Of a stretch of DNA of 5,695 nucleotides, positions 1 to 5,695 are shown in pieces. Both the position numbers and the translations under genes were made by a program. Source of the DNA: Actinomycetes bacterium (lineage in GTDB: Bacteria > Actinomycetota > Actinomycetes > JAJYSQ01); NCBI GenBank assembly GCA_021793495.1, contig JAJYSQ010000148.1, forward strand, positions 1-5,695, given 5' to 3'. Position 1 is the stretch's first letter. Every line of letters begins with the position of its first letter. Below the pieces are notes generated by a model, which saw only the letters and a program-made list of their open reading frames with translations, did no database searches and had not been told where the DNA came from.

Positions 1-2258
<2,258 letters not shown>

Positions 2259-2264
2259 CGCGTG

Positions 2265-2270
2265 TCCTTC
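2265..2270 (-). promoter_or_regulatory. clpB ribosome binding site
   Basis: GAAGGA on the minus strand lies 6 nt before ATG 2258 and fixes the clpB start. It sits between two copies of the 8-mer ACACGCGA (minus strand; plus-strand positions 2258-2265 and 2269-2276). The CGCG parts of these copies could pair weakly around it. Confidence 0.75.
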
Positions 2271-2284
2271 GCGTGTTCTTCGGC

Positions 2285-2305
2285 CCCCCGGCAGATCGCC
2301 GGGGG
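2285..2305 (-). promoter_or_regulatory. Strong GC hairpin in the hspR-clpB leader (possible attenuator or mRNA stability element)
   Basis: A perfect inverted repeat has arms 2285-2292 and 2298-2305 (CCCCCGGC pairing with GCCGGGGG) and a 5-nt loop. The 8-bp stem is entirely G-C. It ends 14 nt before the clpB ribosome binding site. No U-rich tract follows on the minus strand, so a classical intrinsic terminator is not supported. An imperfect attenuator, an mRNA processing or stability boundary, or a block on ribosome entry are all possible. The structure is seen directly; its function is inferred. Confidence 0.5.
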
Positions 2306-2318
2306 CAAGGATCGGTAC

Positions 2319-2343
2319 TCGGTGGTGCGCGGTCGGTGGTGCG
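2319..2343. repeat. 11-bp direct repeat between hspR and clpB
   Basis: TCGGTGGTGCG occurs exactly at 2319-2329 and 2333-2343, a 14-bp period with a 3-bp spacer. It lies just downstream of the hspR stop codon and upstream of the clpB leader hairpin. It does not resemble the HspR operator, which is an inverted repeat of CTTGAGT. It could be a regulator site or a slippage product. Confidence 0.5.
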
Positions 2344-2356
2344 ACAGGTCCACCCC

Positions 2357-2776
2357 TCAGCGGGTCGCGCGTGGGTGGGGTCGCCAGACCACCAGCGCGC
2401 TGGCCTGGCGTGGCACCAGGTCACGCCGGTACGCGGCGTGCACCGCGGCCGTGCGCTCGTCGCCGCTCGCGGCCATGGCCAGCAGGTCTGCCTCGAGCTG
2501 GACGACTCGTTCCCGAGCCGCGACCAGGTCCTCCTGCAGGGCGAGGATGCGCTTGATCCCCGCCAGGTTGATCCCCTCGTCCTGGGACAGCCGCTGGACC
2601 TCGCGGGCCAGGACCACATCACGTCGCGAGTACCGCCGGCCCCCGCCTGGTGTCCGGGTGGGGCTCACCAGCCCGATGCGGTCCCACTGGCGCAACGTCT
2701 GCGCGTGCAGCCCGGCCAGCTGCGCGGCCACCGAGATGACGTAGACGGGGAGCTGGTCGTCGGGCTCGAGGTTCAT
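2357..2776 (-). CDS. hspR: HspR, MerR-family heat-shock repressor
   Basis: A 139-residue transcriptional repressor. In Streptomyces and Mycobacterium HspR binds HAIR inverted repeats upstream of dnaK (and of clpB) and needs DnaK as co-repressor, so free chaperone capacity is sensed directly. A MerR winged-helix DNA-binding domain covers about residues 11-80, with the family pattern [19 protein letters not shown], then [15 protein letters not shown] and a second helical part [13 protein letters not shown] short coiled coil follows at about 80-102 ([22 protein letters not shown]). The C-terminus carries the hydrophobic stretch ALVVW at 127-131, as I recall for actinobacterial HspR. The start is set at ATG 2776 because AGAAGG lies 6 nt upstream and the protein then has the usual HspR length (about 125-150). 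A GTG at 2866 would add 30 residues of repetitive Arg/Ala/Pro sequence. It is followed by clpB after 98 bp. Confidence 0.95.
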   Translation of the reverse strand: MNLEPDDQLPVYVISVAAQLAGLHAQTLRQWDRIGLVSPTRTPGGGRRYSRRDVVLAREVQRLSQDEGINLAGIKRILALQEDLVAARERVVQLEADLLAMAASGDERTAAVHAAYRRDLVPRQASALVVWRPHPRATR

Positions 2777-2780
2777 CACG

Positions 2781-2797
2781 CACCTTCTGTGAAGATG
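2781..2797 (-). promoter_or_regulatory. hspR ribosome binding site inside a 7-bp hairpin (candidate RNA thermometer-like element)
   Basis: On the minus strand CATCTTC, loop ACA, then GAAGGTG forms a 7-bp stem with one U-G wobble (arms 2791-2797 and 2781-2787). The Shine-Dalgarno AGAAGG occupies the 3' arm plus one loop base and lies 6 nt before ATG 2776, so it would be largely hidden when folded. The pairing is read directly. Regulation by temperature or by ribosome access is an inference, and a short stem in a GC-rich genome can arise by chance. Confidence 0.5.
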
Positions 2798-2838
2798 GGC
2801 CGGGGCCGACCGGAAGAGAAGGCGGGCCGGGGCCGAAC
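2785..2838 (-). repeat. 27-nt imperfect tandem repeat upstream of hspR
   Basis: Two adjacent 27-nt units (2812-2838 and 2785-2811) match at 19 of 27 positions, with an identical 13-mer TCGGCCCCGGCCC on the minus strand (2824-2836 and 2797-2809). The period is nine codons, so in the hspR frame it would read RSAPARLLF then RSAPAHLHR. The second unit runs into the ribosome-binding-site hairpin of hspR. This looks like a local duplication in the dnaJ-hspR gap. Confidence 0.6.
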
Positions 2839-2860
2839 GGGGTCTCACGACGCCCAGCGT

Positions 2861-2877
2861 GGTCACCGAGGGTGACC
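2861..2877 (-). other. Small stem-loop directly after the dnaJ stop codon
   Basis: GGTCAC and GTGACC form a perfect 6-bp inverted repeat with a 5-nt loop, starting at the base after the dnaJ TGA. No T-rich tract follows, so it is not a convincing terminator. It may be a minor 3'-end or processing structure. The alternative GTG at 2864-2866 lies in its 3' arm. Confidence 0.35.
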
Positions 2878-4032
2878 TCAGGTGGTCCGGGCCGACTCGA
2901 TCAGTCCGGACCGCGGGTCGGTACCCGCTGTCGCGTCCCGAAAAGCCTCCACCGCTTCACGGGCCTTGGCGTCCAGCCGGGCGGGGACGACCACCTGGAC
3001 GGCGGCCAGGAGATCTCCGGTGCTCCCGTCGCGCCGGCGCACCCCCTTGCCGCGGATACGGAACGTGCGCCCGTTCGCGGTCCCGGCGGGTACGCGCAGC
3101 CGAACGGGGGCGCCCGCGAGCGTCGGGACGCTCACCTCCGCTCCGAGGGCAGCCTCGGCGAACGTGACCGGGATCGTGACCGTCAGGTTGTCCCCCTTGC
3201 GGCCGAACACCGGGTGGGAGTTGACACGCACCAGGACGTACAGGTCTCCGGACGGGCCCCCGTTCTCCCCCGCCACCCCCTTGCCGGCCAGGCGGATGCG
3301 CTGACCATCGACGACGCCGGCCGGGATGCGCACGTTGACCGTCCGAGCGGTCGTGGACCGTCCGCTGCCGTGGCAGACCGGGCATGGGTCGTCGACGATC
3401 AGGCCCCGACCTCGGCAGTCCCGGCACGGCTCGGGTAGCCCGAAACCACCCTGGTTGCGCACCGTCTGCCCGGTCCCCTGACAGGTCGGGCAGACCCGGG
3501 GGGTGGTCCCCGCCTTGGCCCCCGTCCCCGAGCAGACCGCACACGGGCTGTCCCCCGTCAGCCGCAGCCCCACGGTGGCACCGTTGACCGCGTCGGTGAA
3601 GGACAGGCTCACCTCGGACTCCGCGTCCGCTCCTCGCCGCGGCGCTGACGCACGTCCACGGTTGCCGAAGATCCCGCCCAGCAGGTCACCGATGCCACCG
3701 GTAGCCCCGCCCGCCCCGAGCAGGTCCCCCAGGTCGAACCCGCCGGCCCCCCCGGCAGGGCCCCCGCTGCGCGGGACCCGGAACCCCCCGCCCGTGCCGA
3801 ACAGCGACCGGGCCTCGTCGTACTCCTTGCGGCGCTTGGCGTCGGAGAGCACGTCGTACGCCTCGGAGATCTCCTTGAACTTCTCCTCCGACGAACGGTC
3901 GCCGGTATTCGTATCTGGGTGGTGCTTGCGTGCCAGCTTGCGGTAGGAGCGCTTGATCTCCTCGGGCTTGGCGTCCTTGCCGACGCCCAGGACCTTGTAG
4001 TAGTCCTTCTCGAGGAAGTCCTTGGTGCTCAT
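2878..4032 (-). CDS. dnaJ: DnaJ (Hsp40) co-chaperone
   Basis: A complete 384-residue type I DnaJ, the usual family length. It delivers unfolded substrates to DnaK and stimulates DnaK ATP hydrolysis in the cytoplasm. The J domain is at about 9-75, with the essential HPD at 38-40. A Gly/Phe-rich region at 76-135 holds two GDLLG motifs (102-106 and 115-119). The zinc-binding domain has four intact CxxCxGxG repeats: CAVCSGTG from Cys164, CPTCQGTG from Cys181, CRDCRGRG from Cys203 and CPVCHGSG from Cys217. The C-terminal substrate-binding beta domains run to about 365. The N-terminus [16 protein letters not shown] is characteristic of the actinobacterial dnaK-linked DnaJ1, as opposed to the second DnaJ many actinobacteria carry elsewhere. 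ATG 4032 is supported by GGGAGGG 7 nt upstream. It lies 28 bp after grpE and should be co-transcribed with it. Confidence 0.98.
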   Translation of the reverse strand: MSTKDFLEKDYYKVLGVGKDAKPEEIKRSYRKLARKHHPDTNTGDRSSEEKFKEISEAYDVLSDAKRRKEYDEARSLFGTGGGFRVPRSGGPAGGAGGFDLGDLLGAGGATGGIGDLLGGIFGNRGRASAPRRGADAESEVSLSFTDAVNGATVGLRLTGDSPCAVCSGTGAKAGTTPRVCPTCQGTGQTVRNQGGFGLPEPCRDCRGRGLIVDDPCPVCHGSGRSTTARTVNVRIPAGVVDGQRIRLAGKGVAGENGGPSGDLYVLVRVNSHPVFGRKGDNLTVTIPVTFAEAALGAEVSVPTLAGAPVRLRVPAGTANGRTFRIRGKGVRRRDGSTGDLLAAVQVVVPARLDAKAREAVEAFRDATAGTDPRSGLIESARTT

Positions 4033-4039
4033 CGCCGCA

Positions 4040-4046
4040 CCCTCCC
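4040..4046 (-). promoter_or_regulatory. dnaJ ribosome binding site
   Basis: GGGAGGG on the minus strand, 7 nt before ATG 4032, inside the 28-bp grpE-dnaJ gap. It looks like the strongest isolated Shine-Dalgarno in the window. The gap is too short to hold a separate promoter. Confidence 0.75.
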
Positions 4047-4060
4047 GACTCTGGTGAGAA

Positions 4061-4779
4061 TCACATCAACCGTTCGGCCGAGGAATCGGCACCCCAGGGG
4101 TCGTCCTGCTCCGTAGCGGACGACGAGGTTCCGCCGACCGATCCGGGAACCGGGCTGGCGACGGCGACCCGCGCGGGGCGAAGGACCTTCTCCCCCAGCC
4201 GGTAGCCGGGGGCCAGGACCGCCACGCACGTGTCGGCCGCGACGTCGGTGGACTCCTCGTGCATCAGCGCCTCGTGGACCGCTGGGTCGAACGCCTCACC
4301 GGCCTCGCCGAAACCGACGAGCCCCAGCCGGGCCACCGCGGACTCCAGCGACTCGGCCACCGCCTTGAAACCACCGGAGAGCTCACCGTGCGCCCGAGCG
4401 CGACCGATGTCGTCGAGCACCGGTAGCAGCGCGGTCAGCGCCGTGGCCGTGGCTGCCTCGCGGACCGCGTCGGCGTCCCGGGAGACCCGACGCCGGTAGT
4501 TGAGGTACTCGGCCTGCACCCGCTGCAGGTCACCGGTGCGCTCGGCAAGCTCCTCGGCCAGCCGGGCGGCGTCCGGCCCGGCCTCCGGCCCCGGCCCCGC
4601 ATCGTCGCCGGGACCAGCGGTGCCCAGCTGCTCGGCCGCACGGTGCTCGGCGGTCGGGCGCAGCGCACCGGTCATCGGATCGATGCGCCGCTTGTCGCGA
4701 ACCACCGGGGGCTCGTGCTCACCTGACTCTCCCCGGTGGCCACCCGATCCTGGGTGACCACCGGAGACCGGAGTGCCGC

Positions 4780-4783
<4 letters not shown>
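4061..4783 (-). CDS. grpE: GrpE, nucleotide exchange factor for DnaK
   Basis: A complete 240-residue GrpE. The protein works as a dimer that releases ADP from DnaK and so resets the Hsp70 cycle. The N-terminal 70 residues are low complexity (Gly, His, Pro, Ala) and probably disordered, with an [10 protein letters not shown] repeat at 7-16 and the actinobacterial stretch [10 protein letters not shown] at 30-39. The long dimerisation helix covers about 72-115 and includes the family-typical [18 protein letters not shown] (86-103). A four-helix-bundle segment follows ([11 protein letters not shown], 119-129), then the beta domain that contacts DnaK, starting near [17 protein letters not shown] (162-178). 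A polar C-terminal tail of about 25 residues ends the protein. The start is GTG 4783, whose GTGA overlaps the dnaK TGA, which favours translational coupling. Met37 is an internal alternative but would remove most of the conserved DKRRIDP stretch. Confidence 0.96.
4733..4764 (-). other. Long imperfect hairpin inside the 5' end of grpE
   Basis: Arms 4733-4745 and 4752-4764 are complementary over 13 bp with a single mismatch and a 6-nt loop. The structure covers nucleotides 20-51 of the grpE coding sequence. It encodes the [10 protein letters not shown] repeat, so it may reflect either an mRNA structure or the coding of a Gly/His peptide repeat. The pairing is seen directly; a role in translation is inferred. 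Confidence 0.5.

Positions 4784-5695
<912 letters not shown>

Noticed and set aside
2285..2305. Intrinsic transcription terminator after hspR
   Set aside because: The stem is strong but no U-rich run follows on the transcribed strand, and clpB lies immediately downstream in the same direction. Reported only as a regulatory hairpin.
2281..2312. Possible promoter before clpB (TTGCCC as a -35 box)
   Set aside because: At 18 bp spacing the -10 position reads GCCGAA, which has no TAnnnT character, and the supposed spacer is the GC hairpin.
2777..2866. GTG 2866 as the hspR start
   Set aside because: Only a weak upstream GAGG, an extension made of a duplicated Arg/Ala/Pro segment, and a protein longer than usual. 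ATG 2776 has AGAAGG at a good distance. Kept as a finding because it is testable.
2957..3544. 195-codon minus-strand frame within dnaJ
   Set aside because: Out of frame with the DnaJ cysteine repeats and without any domain of its own.

Overview
The window is a single co-directional heat-shock chaperone locus, read entirely on the minus strand, from a high-GC actinobacterium. The actinobacterial call rests on four things: strong G+C bias at third codon positions; the gene order dnaK-grpE-dnaJ-hspR; a MerR-family HspR repressor rather than HrcA; and actinobacterial signatures such as DnaJ beginning [16 protein letters not shown] and the GrpE stretch [10 protein letters not shown]. Genus cannot be fixed from the sequence alone.

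Layout in transcription order, right to left: the C-terminal half of dnaK (5695-4780, its start lies beyond the right edge); grpE (4783-4061, GTG start overlapping the dnaK stop by 4 bases); a 28-bp gap with a strong ribosome binding site; dnaJ (4032-2878); a 101-bp gap holding a small stem-loop, a 27-nt imperfect tandem repeat and a hairpin that covers the hspR ribosome binding site; hspR (2776-2357); a 98-bp gap with an 11-bp direct repeat and a strong GC hairpin; and clpB (2258 to the left edge, missing roughly its last hundred residues). Every base is coding or lies in one of these short gaps. I see no RNA gene, mobile element, CRISPR array or convincing internal promoter.

The genes form one functional unit. 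DnaK, its co-chaperone DnaJ and its nucleotide exchange factor GrpE make up the Hsp70 cycle. ClpB is the hexameric disaggregase that works with that cycle to recover aggregated protein. HspR is the repressor known in Streptomyces and Mycobacterium to shut this operon off, with DnaK as co-repressor. The window therefore holds both the machine and its feedback switch.

I do not see a new biological system. The points worth a second look are post-transcriptional: a 7-bp hairpin sequestering the hspR ribosome binding site, a long imperfect hairpin just inside the grpE coding region, and a strong hairpin in the hspR-clpB leader. Together they suggest the relative output of the five genes may be tuned at the RNA level.
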